Part shown: positions 15,353 to 24,399 of the stretch, piece by piece
Numbering within the stretch: the stretch's first letter is position 1
Layout of the letters: each line of letters starts with the position of its first letter
NCBI GenBank assembly: GCA_018261905.1
Contig: JAGTRU010000024.1
Span: 1 to 64,000 of the forward strand
Reading direction: 5' to 3'
Source: Pseudomonadota bacterium
GTDB taxonomy: Bacteria > Pseudomonadota > Gammaproteobacteria > Burkholderiales > Rhodocyclaceae
Length of the DNA stretch: 64,000 bases
Program-made: the position numbers and the translations under genes
Notes under the pieces: model-generated
Databases searched by the model: none
Seen by the model: the letters and a program-made list of their open reading frames with translations, nothing else
What the model was told of the DNA's origin: nothing

Positions 15353-16375
15353 ATGCTGATACTAAGTGACTTTACGGGTGACTATAAAGATGGTTACAAC
15401 ACCACCTTGAATCTGGAACGATATTCTGAGGATGGCGATACGGTATTCTTCTATGGAATCCAGTGTGGGGTCGACAAAAAATTACTCACTCCTTATAAAG
15501 ACTACCGAAGAAAAATATTGCTTGACTTGTGGAGTCCATGCGCCTTCTTTACAGACCCAAATCACTTTTCGATATTAGAAGGGTTTGATGAGGTCTATTC
15601 GATTTGTCCGTACACAACCGAATGGACCAACGAGCAATTGGGCCGAAAACTGATGAGATACAGTTTTTATCCTGTCACGCCAGAAACCATAGTGCCTCAG
15701 GCGCCCACCAACGGGTTCAAAAAACTATTAAACAAATTTTCATCCAAGCCTGCCGCAATACCTAATTTTACAGAGACGATCGGCTTAGAGAAAAAGTACG
15801 ATATTTGTTACGTTGGGGGCCTATACAGCCCAGAGCATATTGCGATGATGGAAATCGTCTCAAAGTTCAAATACGCATTCGTCACCCAAAACAAGGAAAA
15901 AAAGGCTACTCACAGGAATCTTTCCAATGCCGACAAAATAAACCTAGTTGCCCAATGCAAAATCGGCATCTGCTTCAACAAGCTGTATCCGACTGAAGAC
16001 CACATCGCAAATATAAAAAACTATTCGGGCTGGCAAGACAACAGGGCTTTTGACCACCTTTTCGATCCAATATCGATCGCGCCACAAATCAAGACAAGAT
16101 TGCATGAACTTGCCTTATGCAAAACGCTGATATTGTGTCATCGTGACCCATGGAATCTGGTCGAGGACTATTACGAGCCAGGAAAAGACTTTGTTTATTT
16201 TGACAAGATTGAGGATTTAAAAACACTCATTCCAGAGATATTGGCAAACTTTGATGCATATCAAAATGTAATTGATAGTGCTTATCTGAAGGTCAACGAT
16301 TATTCCTCTAGACAACTCGTTAACATGGTACGAACAGGTGCGGAATTTGGGCACGTTACTATTCGGGACAAGTAA
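15353..16375 (+). CDS. CgeB-like glycosyltransferase (putative)
   Basis: A 340-residue protein. The middle has KYDICYVGGLYSPEHIAMM, and the C-terminal half has IKTRLHELALCKTLILCH followed by LVEDYYEPGKDFVYFDKIE, which resembles the nucleotide-sugar-binding region of CgeB/GT1-like proteins (small residues after R-x-x-E, then a D/E-rich loop with FVYF). The N-terminal half is unusual (LILSDFTGDYKDGYNTTLNL) and has no close motif. Strongly AT-rich. It is the last plus-strand gene of the island; the next gene is convergent, 22 bp away. The assignment is by shape and context. Confidence 0.55.
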   Translation: MLILSDFTGDYKDGYNTTLNLERYSEDGDTVFFYGIQCGVDKKLLTPYKDYRRKILLDLWSPCAFFTDPNHFSILEGFDEVYSICPYTTEWTNEQLGRKLMRYSFYPVTPETIVPQAPTNGFKKLLNKFSSKPAAIPNFTETIGLEKKYDICYVGGLYSPEHIAMMEIVSKFKYAFVTQNKEKKATHRNLSNADKINLVAQCKIGICFNKLYPTEDHIANIKNYSGWQDNRAFDHLFDPISIAPQIKTRLHELALCKTLILCHRDPWNLVEDYYEPGKDFVYFDKIEDLKTLIPEILANFDAYQNVIDSAYLKVNDYSSRQLVNMVRTGAEFGHVTIRDK

Positions 16376-16397
16376 CTCCCAACAAGCCTGTAGCGTG

Positions 16398-17465
16398 CTA
16401 CGCCGGCCTATTGGTGCTGAGCAGTTGATCCATGACATCAATTACCTTATCAGCTCCAAGCAGTTCTAGGCACTGGCTTATTTTTGTGTCGTTGCACCCC
16501 ATCTGGTTACAAGGTACACATTCCATCGCCAGGATGACAATCTTGTGTAGATCATCAACAACACGCCATGCGCGCCAATCCGTTGGGCCATGTATGGTGA
16601 CAGTCGGTGTGCCCAGCGCTGCCGCAATATGGGGGGCAGCGCTGTCAACGCCCAGATGCAGGGAACTCATTGAAATTACGGCTGCCAACTCGCCCAGTGT
16701 CGTCTTCCCCGCCAGATTGATCGCACGCCCTTCACGACCAGCAATAATTTCCTGACACCCAGCTGACTCTTCCGGAGCACCAATAAATACGGCGGGCATC
16801 CGGTGCGTTTCCCAAAGCCGATCTATCACTTCGCCCCATTTGGCATTGTCCCACTCCTTGTATTTCCATCGCGAGAATGGATTGATCGTCACCCATCGAG
16901 ATTCTGCCGGCAAGCCATACTCCTTGAGCAGAACTTCGGCAATTGATCGAGTATTTGGGGAGATGAAGAGACGAGGCAAGGTATCGGACGTATCGATACC
17001 GATCTTTCGCAGAATGCGTAGAGATTGGTCTGCACCGGGATGCGCCGGCGGTGGTGCCGCCTCGAGATTATCGAGAGTGTTCGTGAAAGCCAATTTATGC
17101 CAGAACTGATTTTTGGCGCCGGGCCGCCCGATTCGGACCTTTGCCCCAGTAATAAACGAGAGAATTGCTCCCCGGTCGCCGGTACGCAGGTCAATTACCA
17201 GATCGTAATGGGCCTGCCTGAGTTGCCGGGTAAATGCCAACTGTTGGCACAGACGAGTAAACAAGGATCCGCGAAGCTTTGAAATCTCCACAACCTCATG
17301 CACATCCGGATCTGCATCAAGCAAACAGCCATAAGGTTTGGTGACCAGAATGGAAACCTTGGCTTGCGGGTAAGTTTCCTTTACCGCTCGTATCGAAGGA
17401 CTGGTAAGGACGACATCCCCGATATCGCCCAACTGGATGAGCAGAACATTCTTGAATTCTAGCAA
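16398..17465 (-). CDS. GT9-family heptosyltransferase-like protein
   Basis: A 355-residue ADP-heptose:LPS heptosyltransferase-like protein. It begins KNVLLIQLGDIGDVVLTSPS, the GT9 opening (IGD-V). The donor half has INPFSRWKYKEWDNAKWGEVI, INLAGKTTLGELAAVI, LHLGVDSAAPHIAAALGTPT and VTIHGPTDWRAW, the family's GxDSGPxH-like and ADP-binding blocks. The start is the TTG at 17465, since no in-frame ATG is nearby. It begins six bases after the DUF268 gene's stop and is probably co-transcribed with it. It could extend an LPS inner core or the island's own glycan. Confidence 0.88.
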   Translation of the reverse strand: MLEFKNVLLIQLGDIGDVVLTSPSIRAVKETYPQAKVSILVTKPYGCLLDADPDVHEVVEISKLRGSLFTRLCQQLAFTRQLRQAHYDLVIDLRTGDRGAILSFITGAKVRIGRPGAKNQFWHKLAFTNTLDNLEAAPPPAHPGADQSLRILRKIGIDTSDTLPRLFISPNTRSIAEVLLKEYGLPAESRWVTINPFSRWKYKEWDNAKWGEVIDRLWETHRMPAVFIGAPEESAGCQEIIAGREGRAINLAGKTTLGELAAVISMSSLHLGVDSAAPHIAAALGTPTVTIHGPTDWRAWRVVDDLHKIVILAMECVPCNQMGCNDTKISQCLELLGADKVIDVMDQLLSTNRPA

Positions 17466-17471
17466 TTGGGG

Positions 17472-18179
17472 CTACTTCGTGAATTGAAAAAGCCCGCAAC
17501 CATACTTGGCATTTCGCGCATCCGCCGGGGAAACATTTTGCAGAAAATTTCCTTGATCGTTAACGAATGAAAACTCGACAAGTTTCAGATCCGAAAAATA
17601 TTCGAGAATCTGATCCGGCGAGTGCACGCGATGCGCATTGAAACAAACCCGGGGCTTGCCAATCGGCAAGGCAAAATACAGGTTCCCGCCTGGCGCAAGT
17701 ACACGCTTAAGTTCCTGGCATGCTTTGACGGTCCCCAAGGGATCCAGGGGATCACCGTATCGACCCAGACCGATATGCTCAGCAACATGAAGACATGACA
17801 ACGACGAGATTGCCCCATTTTCATAGGGCATTTCCAGAATCGAGCCGGCCTTGCCCTCAAAATTCGGTAGATCCGTTATCAGCGGACGTATGTCAATAAA
17901 AGTGGTCTTGGTGATGGTGGTGAGAAAACCAACATAATCAACCTTGGAGCCTACATCGACATGACTCTTGGTGCCACTCTCGAATATCTTCCGGAAGGCC
18001 CAAATATCCTGATAGAAATAATGCGTATCAAAACTGGTGGTTGATGTCCGGTCATCCAGGCAAGGATATAGATCACGCCGTGAAACATTCTCCGCACCAG
18101 TCATACTTTCGTATTTATGGAGTTCGGAAAAAAACCGCCAATATTTGGGTATGTTTTTAAGCTTTAGTTTGAATTTCAT
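17472..18179 (-). CDS. DUF268 methyltransferase-like protein
   Basis: A 235-residue protein of the DUF268 family, which has a class I methyltransferase fold. The core reads KSHVDVGSKVDYVGFL (motif I region), TFIDIRPL, then LSCLHVAEHIGLGRYGDP, LDPLGTVKACQELKRVLAPG and GNLYFALPIGKPRVCFN, the family's best-conserved stretch. It is often found among polysaccharide or glycan genes. Its substrate is not known. Upstream is a 260-bp gap before a divergent GNAT gene, containing a hairpin with a T-run. Confidence 0.85.
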   Translation of the reverse strand: MKFKLKLKNIPKYWRFFSELHKYESMTGAENVSRRDLYPCLDDRTSTTSFDTHYFYQDIWAFRKIFESGTKSHVDVGSKVDYVGFLTTITKTTFIDIRPLITDLPNFEGKAGSILEMPYENGAISSLSCLHVAEHIGLGRYGDPLDPLGTVKACQELKRVLAPGGNLYFALPIGKPRVCFNAHRVHSPDQILEYFSDLKLVEFSFVNDQGNFLQNVSPADARNAKYGCGLFQFTK

Positions 18180-18322
18180 CTAAGGTATTTTTCTTATGAG
18201 AGTCACTGGAATTACGCCGGGGACTTGTGTAGCCTAGCATCGTGTTGCAAAGCTAAATAGGCGAGCAAGCACTTCAATACAGTGCAATTTTGCGGCCAAT
18301 TATAGGCAAGATCAGTAGGCTA

Positions 18323-18376
18323 AGCCAGCGCAACCGGGGAGCCGGACGTGCTTCACGTCTGATCCTGGCTTTTTTT
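18323..18376 (+). terminator. Nested hairpin followed by T7 between divergent genes
   Basis: AGCCAG at 18323-18328 pairs with CTGGCT at 18365-18370, and GACGTG (18345-18350) pairs with CACGTC (18354-18359) around a CTT loop inside it. Seven T residues run from 18370 to 18376. The shape is of a rho-independent terminator or the 3' end of a small RNA on the plus strand, yet no plus-strand gene ends here: the left neighbour is on the minus strand and the GNAT gene begins 65 bases later. Elsewhere in 18180-18440 I see nothing else definite. Confidence 0.5.
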
Positions 18377-18440
18377 ACGTCCACTCGAGATCTGAACAGA
18401 TGAAAAGCACCCCAACCGCATGAAAGCGTAACACTGACCA

Positions 18441-19115
18441 ATGAATGCCTCTCTAATTAACGACACCCCATGGGACGCCGCCGCTTTCGATATGTACACC
18501 GGTGAACTCACGGAATACAGCGAGTCGGCCTTGCAAGCAGCGACGGCGCGTCCGGGGCACTATACGCTGAAGATTGATCCGCTGGCGGACAGCAGCTTGC
18601 TGCACAAATATGGCTTTTATTATTGTGACACTCAGCTTGAGCCGTGGTGCAGCAGGACAGATTTGCGTCTTCCCACGCCCCGCCCGGAGGTAACGATAAG
18701 GCGAGAAGTCAGTTTTCCGGCTATATTGGCGATCTGTCATGACTCATTCCTGCATGGACGCTTTCACCGGGATTTCAATCTGCCGCGAGCGAATGCCGAG
18801 TTGCGCTACGAGAACTGGCTGCGCCAGCTTTATGAACAACAAAGCGTTTTCGGACTGTTTTCCGGTGGCACCCTGGCCGGGTTCATCGCCTATTCCGGGA
18901 ACAATCTGGTGCTGCATGCCATATCCGAGGCCTATCGCGGCAAGGGGCTGGCCAAATATTGGTGGGGAGCAGCATGCGCCGATCTGTTTGCTGCTGGGTC
19001 TGGGGAAATCAGAAGCTCGATATCAGCAGCCAATGTGGCTGTGCTTAATCTCTATGCTTCGCTGGGGTTTCGGTTCAGAAATCCGGTAGACGTTTATCAC
19101 CGCCTGGTCAGATAG
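18441..19115 (+). CDS. GNAT acetyltransferase, dTDP-fucosamine acetyltransferase-like (WecD/RffC)
   Basis: A 224-residue two-part protein. The N-terminal half (PWDAAAFDMYTGELTEY, YCDTQLEPWC) is the atypical domain of WecD-type enzymes; the C-terminal GNAT half has SFLHGRFHRDFNLPRANAEL, GGTLAGFIAYSGNN, ISEAYRGKGLAKYWWGAA (motif A, acetyl-CoA P-loop R-x-x-G-x-A) and SAANVAVLNLYASLGFRF (motif B). In WecD this acetylates dTDP-Fuc4N to Fuc4NAc. The adjacent, convergent wecE-like gene supplies the amino sugar, which supports the substrate. A T-run hairpin lies just upstream. Confidence 0.82.
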   Translation: MNASLINDTPWDAAAFDMYTGELTEYSESALQAATARPGHYTLKIDPLADSSLLHKYGFYYCDTQLEPWCSRTDLRLPTPRPEVTIRREVSFPAILAICHDSFLHGRFHRDFNLPRANAELRYENWLRQLYEQQSVFGLFSGGTLAGFIAYSGNNLVLHAISEAYRGKGLAKYWWGAACADLFAAGSGEIRSSISAANVAVLNLYASLGFRFRNPVDVYHRLVR

Positions 19116-19178
19116 AAAAATTGAAATCGTCTTACTGAGTACGAGGGGTGGCGAATTCAACAACAGCGCCAAGCACTA

Positions 19179-20312
19179 TCAAGCTGGCGCAAAGAATTCA
19201 CTTATCGCATTGCTTACTTTCATGATGTCCTCGTCACTCATTGCGTAATGCAAGGGCAGACGCAGCAGACGTTCACTCTGCTTGTCAGTCACTGCCATTG
19301 AGCTGCCGCAGCGACCGAATTTTCGGCCAGCCGGCGAAGAATGCAGCGGTATGTAATGGAAAACCGGGAAGATACCCTGCGCCTTAAGGTACGAGATCAG
19401 TCGTGTGCGCGTATCGAGGGAATCAAGGAGGATGTAGTACATGTGTCCGTTGCTGTCGCCATCGAAAGTCGGCAGTCGTAGCTTGCCTGCCTGTTGCAGC
19501 GGCTGCAACTGAGCGGCATAAGCGCTGCAGATGTGGCAGCGTTTTGCCGTAATTTCGCCGGCGTGCTCCAGTTGCGCATAAAGAAAGGCGCTGACCAATT
19601 CGCTTGGCAAAAAGGAGGAACCGATATCCACCCAAGTATATTTGTCCACTTCACCACGGAAAAACTGGGTTCGGTTGGTCCCTTTCTCGCGGATAATTTC
19701 CGCCCGCTCGTTGAAGCGTTCGTCGTTTACCAGCAAGGCTCCGCCTTCGCCACTGATGATGTTCTTTGTTTCATGGAAACTCAGGCAGCCGAAATGACCA
19801 ATGGTGCCCAGGGCGCGCCCCTTATAGGTTGAAAGCAGCGCCTGTGCTGCATCCTCGATCACCAACAGCTCATGCCGCTCGGCAATAGCCATGATGGCAT
19901 CCATTTCGCAGGCCACACCGGCGTAATGAACCGGGACAATGGCGCGGGTCCTGGGCGTAATGGCAGCTTCAATCAGGGTTTCGTCGATGTTCAGCGTATC
20001 GCTGCGGATATCGACAAATACCGGTACCGCACCGCGCAACACAAAAGCATTGGCGGTAGACACAAAGGTGTACGACGGCAGGATGACTTCATCGCCAGGC
20101 TGGATGTTGCAGAGAATGCCTGCCATTTCCAGCGCGGCGGTACACGAGTGGGTCAGCAAGGCCTTTTGGCAACCCAACTTCTCTTCAAGCCAGCGGTTGC
20201 TCAATTTCGTATAGCTGCCATCCCCGGAAAGATGCCCCTGAGCCACAGCTTTGGCGATGTAGTCGAGCTCGTGACCAATAATAAATGGCTTATTGAACGG
20301 GATGTTTTTCAT
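19179..20312 (-). CDS. wecE: dTDP-4-amino-4,6-dideoxygalactose transaminase (WecE/RffA)
   Basis: A 377-residue PLP aminotransferase of the DegT/DnrJ/EryC1 class, predicted to convert dTDP-4-keto-6-deoxyglucose to dTDP-Fuc4N. The start MKNIPFNKPFIIGHELDYI and the segment GHLSGDGSYTKLSNRWLEE match WecE closely. The PLP core has ILPSYTFVSTANAFVLRGA, VIEDAAQALLSTYKG and SFHETKNIISGEGGALLVN, with the Schiff-base lysine in HETKN. It is convergent with the WecD-like gene, 60 bases apart, so the two are not in one transcript. Together they indicate a Fuc4NAc-containing glycan, although no Rml genes for the precursor are in the window. Confidence 0.93.
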   Translation of the reverse strand: MKNIPFNKPFIIGHELDYIAKAVAQGHLSGDGSYTKLSNRWLEEKLGCQKALLTHSCTAALEMAGILCNIQPGDEVILPSYTFVSTANAFVLRGAVPVFVDIRSDTLNIDETLIEAAITPRTRAIVPVHYAGVACEMDAIMAIAERHELLVIEDAAQALLSTYKGRALGTIGHFGCLSFHETKNIISGEGGALLVNDERFNERAEIIREKGTNRTQFFRGEVDKYTWVDIGSSFLPSELVSAFLYAQLEHAGEITAKRCHICSAYAAQLQPLQQAGKLRLPTFDGDSNGHMYYILLDSLDTRTRLISYLKAQGIFPVFHYIPLHSSPAGRKFGRCGSSMAVTDKQSERLLRLPLHYAMSDEDIMKVSNAISEFFAPA

Positions 20313-20566
20313 CGAAACAATTCGTTAATTGTGAGCAAGTCGCGCATGACGACAGCAATTTTCCGAGGCATAGTCCAGACGGGTCCGAGTGTGCGAGTCA
20401 ATTCCGCGACCTCACGCGGCCCGGAGCAAAAATTTTCTGGCTATCCTGATGCCCTTTGATCTACCATCAGGCGCCGAAAATTCTGGTGCGCCGCGAGTTT
20501 ATCACGACATCGGGCCGCCAATAATTCAGGCAAACCGGGCACAAAACCACAGGAAGAGTCGTCGAA

Positions 20567-21406
20567 ATGTTTTCCATAATCATCCCCACCTGGAACAATC
20601 TTCCTTTGCTGCAACTGTGCATACGCAGCATTCGTCAGAACTCGGCCTTTCCGCATCAGATCATCGTGCACGTAAACGACGGCAGCGACGGAACGTTGGC
20701 GTGGGTCCGCGCGCAAGGTATCACGCATACGGCCTCGCCGGAAAATGTCGGCATCTGCCTTGCCGTGAACGAGGCAGCCATGCATGCCACGCACGATTAC
20801 ATCCTCTATCTCAACGACGACATGTATTGCTGCCCCGGCTGGGATAGCGCCCTGGCCGACAAGCTCAAGCTGCTGGACACGGATTTGTTCATGCTGTCCG
20901 GCACCATGATCGAGCCCAGGGACACGAACAATCCCTGTGCCATCGTGCGCAATTATGGTGATGATGTCGGGAATTTCGACGAAGCCGGACTGCTCGCCGA
21001 ATTGCCCGAAATCAACAAGGAAGACTGGTTTGGCGCCACCTGGCCGCCAACCCTGGTCAGCCGGCGCTGGTGGTGCATGGTGGGTGGCTACAGCAGCGAG
21101 TTTTCCCCGGGCATGAGCAGCGACAACGATTTTTCAATGAAAATGTGGCATGCCGGCTGCCGCATATTTCTTGGCGTAGGCAGTTCGTTCGTCTACCACT
21201 TTCAGTGCAAATCGACGGGCAAGGTCAAAAAGAACGACGGTGGCCGGCAGTTCCTCCACAAGTGGGGAATGCGCCAATCCGTTTTCGACCGCTATTATTT
21301 ACGCCGCGGCTTGATTGCACAGAATATCCAGCTTGCCGATCCCGACGAGACCAAGGAATTGCACTGGCAACTGCTGCGCAGCCGGCTCAAAAGGGCCGTT
21401 AGCTGA
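20567..21406 (+). CDS. GT2-family glycosyltransferase
   Basis: A 279-residue GT-A transferase beginning MFSIIIPTWNNLPLLQLCI. It has VHVNDGSDGTLAWVRAQG, the donor-site YILYLNDDMYCCPGWD (a DD motif), and a later SDNDFSMKMWHAGCR acceptor block. Start ATG at 20567 with AGGAAGAG at 20551-20558. In the 254 bp upstream, divergent from wecE, is an inverted repeat CCTGATG (20445-20451) and CATCAGG (20465-20471), which may be a regulator site or a minor hairpin. It ends just before the convergent msbA gene. Sugar specificity unknown. Confidence 0.86.
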   Translation: MFSIIIPTWNNLPLLQLCIRSIRQNSAFPHQIIVHVNDGSDGTLAWVRAQGITHTASPENVGICLAVNEAAMHATHDYILYLNDDMYCCPGWDSALADKLKLLDTDLFMLSGTMIEPRDTNNPCAIVRNYGDDVGNFDEAGLLAELPEINKEDWFGATWPPTLVSRRWWCMVGGYSSEFSPGMSSDNDFSMKMWHAGCRIFLGVGSSFVYHFQCKSTGKVKKNDGGRQFLHKWGMRQSVFDRYYLRRGLIAQNIQLADPDETKELHWQLLRSRLKRAVS

Positions 21407-21460
21407 TTTCCGGGGAACGCCGGACACGCCGTCAAATGGCCAACCCGAGTTGTCTTTGCG

Positions 21461-23257
21461 CTAACCCGGGGTAGCCATTACCGAAGTTTGGGTGCTATGC
21501 AAACGGGCGTAGGAACCGTTCATTTCCAGCAAGGCCTGGTGCGTCCCCGACTCCACGATTTCACCGTGTCGCATCACGACAATCAGGTCTGCCCGCTCAA
21601 TGGTGGACAATCGGTGGGCGATCACCAGCGTCGTACGATCTTTCATCAAATATTCAAGAGCATTCTGAACAAGCCGTTCTGACTCGTTATCAAGAGCCGA
21701 AGTCGCTTCATCCAGGATCAAAATCGGTGCATTCTTGAGGATCGCGCGGGCGATCACCAAACGCTGACGTTGGCCACCGGATAGACGGTTGCCGTTCTCG
21801 CCAATGACCGTTGCAAACCCATCCGGAAGAACCCGGATAAATTCCAGGGCATTGGCTGTTGCCGCCGCCATTTCGATGGCCTCTGGCGAAGCCTTGGCCG
21901 TCGTTCCATAGGCAATATTGGCGGCAATCGTGTCGTTAAATAGCAGAGTTTCCTGAGAGACAATCGCCATTTGCTGGCGCAAGCTTGCCAGGGTCGCATC
22001 TCTGATATCAATGCCATCGATCATGATGCGCCCGGCGGTCGGCGCATGAAAACGTGGCAGTAGACCAACCAGAGTGCTTTTCCCGCTACCAGACATACCC
22101 ACGAGGGCGACGGTTTGTCCCGGGGCAATGTGTAAATCGATTTTCTTGAGTGCATCGGTATCAGCTCCTTGATAGCGGAATTGAACCGACTGGAACTCTA
22201 TTTCTCCTTGAACATCAGTCAGTGCAATTTGACCAGTTTCCTGTTCAATGGGCGTATCCAACAGATGGAAAACGCTTTCCGCCGCCGCCAAACCGCTTTG
22301 CAAGGGCTGATTCACACTTGCCAAGGCCCTCAGTGGAGCTAACAACATGGTCATGGCCGTAACGAAGGAAACAAAGCTGCCCACCGTAGTAGAACCTTGG
22401 GACGACTGAAGCAAGGCCGTATAAATAACCGCAGCCACGGCAACCGATACGAAAAACTGGACCATTGGCGAGCCCGCCGAAGAGGCCACCGCAGTACGCA
22501 TCGCGTAGCCCCGCATGGCGTCGTTAATACGCCCGAAACGACCGATTTCCTGAGGCTCGCCACCAAATACTTTAAGCACCTTTTGACAGAGGATCGTTTC
22601 CTGCAAGACCTGGGTCATCGTCGCCAATCCGCTTTGCGATGATCGGCTCATTTTACGCAGGCGCTGACCAATCGCCTTGGTCACCCAAGCAATGAGAGGA
22701 GTCACGGCAAGCGTCACCAGTGTCAGTTGCCAATTCAGATACAACAACCATGCGACCAGCCCAAGCACGGTCAGCGATTCGCGCAACAGCGTTACACCAA
22801 CACTAGTCGCCGCATGGCCAATGCTATTTACATCATTGGTTATCCGACTGATGGTGGTTGAAGAGGGGGTCTTTTCAAAAAAACTGTTCGGCAACTTGGT
22901 CAAGTGCTCGAACATTTGCTGGCGCATGTCCTTGATCAAGCGGATTTGGACCCAAGACATGGCGTACCCGGCGAAAAAAGTAATTACCCCGCGGACAAAC
23001 ATGACGGCAACAATGATCAGCGGAACCACCCACGGCGACTGCTGCAACAAGCCTCCCGCCGACTCTCCACCCGCATTTTTTGGCACGAACCCGTTATCCA
23101 GCAGGGGCTTCATCAAGGCAGGCAAAAATGGCTCCATTGCCGCTGAAATTGCTGTCAGCAGCAAGCCGAGAAGAAGAATTTTCCGGTACGGCAGAACGTA
23201 CCTCAGCAACCGGAAATACAGTTGCCGACTGGAAGTATTGGCAGGGGAGTTATTCAC
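21461..23257 (-). CDS. msbA: Lipid A export ATP-binding/permease MsbA
   Basis: A 598-residue ABC half-transporter: a six-helix transmembrane domain in the first 330 residues (from YVLPYRKILLLGLLLTAIS), then an ATPase domain. Walker A is VALVGMSGSGKSTLVG, the signature is RLSGGQRQRLVIARAI, and Walker B is ILILDEATSALDNESERLVQ, with the His switch IAHRLSTIERADL. It flips lipid A-core across the inner membrane. The start is GTG at 23257. Being next to surface-glycan genes fits an export role; a distinct glycolipid flippase of the same family cannot be excluded. Confidence 0.93.
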   Translation of the reverse strand: MNNSPANTSSRQLYFRLLRYVLPYRKILLLGLLLTAISAAMEPFLPALMKPLLDNGFVPKNAGGESAGGLLQQSPWVVPLIIVAVMFVRGVITFFAGYAMSWVQIRLIKDMRQQMFEHLTKLPNSFFEKTPSSTTISRITNDVNSIGHAATSVGVTLLRESLTVLGLVAWLLYLNWQLTLVTLAVTPLIAWVTKAIGQRLRKMSRSSQSGLATMTQVLQETILCQKVLKVFGGEPQEIGRFGRINDAMRGYAMRTAVASSAGSPMVQFFVSVAVAAVIYTALLQSSQGSTTVGSFVSFVTAMTMLLAPLRALASVNQPLQSGLAAAESVFHLLDTPIEQETGQIALTDVQGEIEFQSVQFRYQGADTDALKKIDLHIAPGQTVALVGMSGSGKSTLVGLLPRFHAPTAGRIMIDGIDIRDATLASLRQQMAIVSQETLLFNDTIAANIAYGTTAKASPEAIEMAAATANALEFIRVLPDGFATVIGENGNRLSGGQRQRLVIARAILKNAPILILDEATSALDNESERLVQNALEYLMKDRTTLVIAHRLSTIERADLIVVMRHGEIVESGTHQALLEMNGSYARLHSTQTSVMATPG

Positions 23258-23384
23258 AAGCGCGATTCGAATAAAAGGTTGCTGATTATACGCGGCCCCC
23301 CTCTACGAATGCCCCAAAGCCCAAACGGACAGCTCTCGATCAGAATATTGGATGCGGGGCAAGAACACTGAGAGCGCTCAATCT

Positions 23385-23933
23385 TTAGGAGCCGCGCCTA
23401 CCGATTCTTGTCACGGTATGCGACCCAAAGGAAATTTCGACATTGCTCCACTGCTCCGCCGGCAAACCCTGCCAATACGCCAGCAGCACCCGAATCACCC
23501 CGGCATGGGTGACGACAACCGCTTCCGGCACGGTCAGTCCGGCGACAAATGCCAGAGCTCGCTGCTGCAACTGACGCGGCGACTCGCCGCCCGGCGGCGC
23601 GTAACCGGCAATATCGGCCGCCCAGGCATCGAGTTCGGTGCGGGGAATGGCATCCCAGGGCTGACCTTCCCAATCGCCGAAATCCATCTCGGCCAGGCGT
23701 CGGTCGATTGTCGGCTGTGGTTGCAGGAACTGCGCCAATTCGCGGCAACGGCGCAGCGGACTGCTATAGACCGGCAGTCCGGGCGGCAATTCGGCGAGCA
23801 AACGCGTCGCCACCAGCTCGGGATTTTCACCCGCGACATCGAGCCGGCCGTAGCAAATGGCTGGCTCGACCAGCGGTTTTGGATGGCGGATCAGATGCAA
23901 AATCAGCCGGTCAGCGGCACTTTCTCGCGGCAT
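23385..23933 (-). CDS. cobC: Histidine phosphatase, probable alpha-ribazole phosphatase CobC
   Basis: A 182-residue protein of the histidine phosphatase superfamily. The catalytic motif is LILHLIRHPKPLVEPAICYG with RHP in place of the usual RHG, as seen in many CobC proteins; VYSSPLRRCRELAQFL supplies the second arginine region, MDFGDWEGQPWDAIP is the CobC-type FGxWEG motif, and VVVTHAGVIRVLLA has the second catalytic His. CobC removes the phosphate of alpha-ribazole-5'-phosphate. Placement amid cobS, cobT, cobU and bluB supports this over other phosphatases. ATG at 23933 begins seven bases after the CopD gene's stop. Confidence 0.85.
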   Translation of the reverse strand: MPRESAADRLILHLIRHPKPLVEPAICYGRLDVAGENPELVATRLLAELPPGLPVYSSPLRRCRELAQFLQPQPTIDRRLAEMDFGDWEGQPWDAIPRTELDAWAADIAGYAPPGGESPRQLQQRALAFVAGLTVPEAVVVTHAGVIRVLLAYWQGLPAEQWSNVEISFGSHTVTRIGRRGS

Positions 23934-23940
23934 ACGACCG

Positions 23941-24399
23941 TCACTTGCCGAAATAGGCGCCCAACGTCGCCACGGCCAGCGTCAGCCCGCCGAGCAACAA
24001 ATTGGTCGCCACCAACTGGCGAATCCGGTTCATCGCCGTCCCCGCCGCCGGCCAGTCCTCGGCGGCCACCCCGGCCACCAGGCGCGGGTAGAAGCGAAAG
24101 TAGATGGCGGCAAATATTCCCGCCATGAGCACACCAAGCCCCGACATCACATGCCAGTGCAACGGCGCCAGGGCAAAGCCGGTGATTTTCAGGCTGGCGA
24201 AACCCGATAGCAGAATGAGCACGATGGCCAGGGCCACGGCCACGAAGAAGCGCCCGAGCACCGCCGCCAGCAAGGGCAGGCGCTGCGCTGGCGGCAATTG
24301 TTCGGCCGCCACCGGCCGCAAACAGAAATGCGCGAAAAACATGCCACCGAGCCAGACGATGACGCCGGCGAGATGCAGAAAGAGCAGGAATGGACGCAT
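23941..24399 (-). CDS. CopD-family integral membrane protein
   Basis: A 152-residue protein with four transmembrane helices. It begins MRPFLLFLHLAGVIVWLGG, a common opening of CopD/YkoE-like four-helix bundles with conserved His and Trp. Other segments include LHWHVMSGLGVLMAGIFAA with two His residues that may hold haem or copper, and VATNLLLGGLTLAVATLGA. It probably shares a transcript with cobC. Function unknown; a role in copper handling or haem-linked membrane chemistry is suggested only by family name. Confidence 0.8.
   Translation of the reverse strand: MRPFLLFLHLAGVIVWLGGMFFAHFCLRPVAAEQLPPAQRLPLLAAVLGRFFVAVALAIVLILLSGFASLKITGFALAPLHWHVMSGLGVLMAGIFAAIYFRFYPRLVAGVAAEDWPAAGTAMNRIRQLVATNLLLGGLTLAVATLGAYFGK

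Noticed and set aside
18180-18440. Small protein gene in the gap upstream of the GNAT gene
   Set aside because: No frame of useful length with a ribosome-binding site; the hairpin and T-run are the only structure seen.
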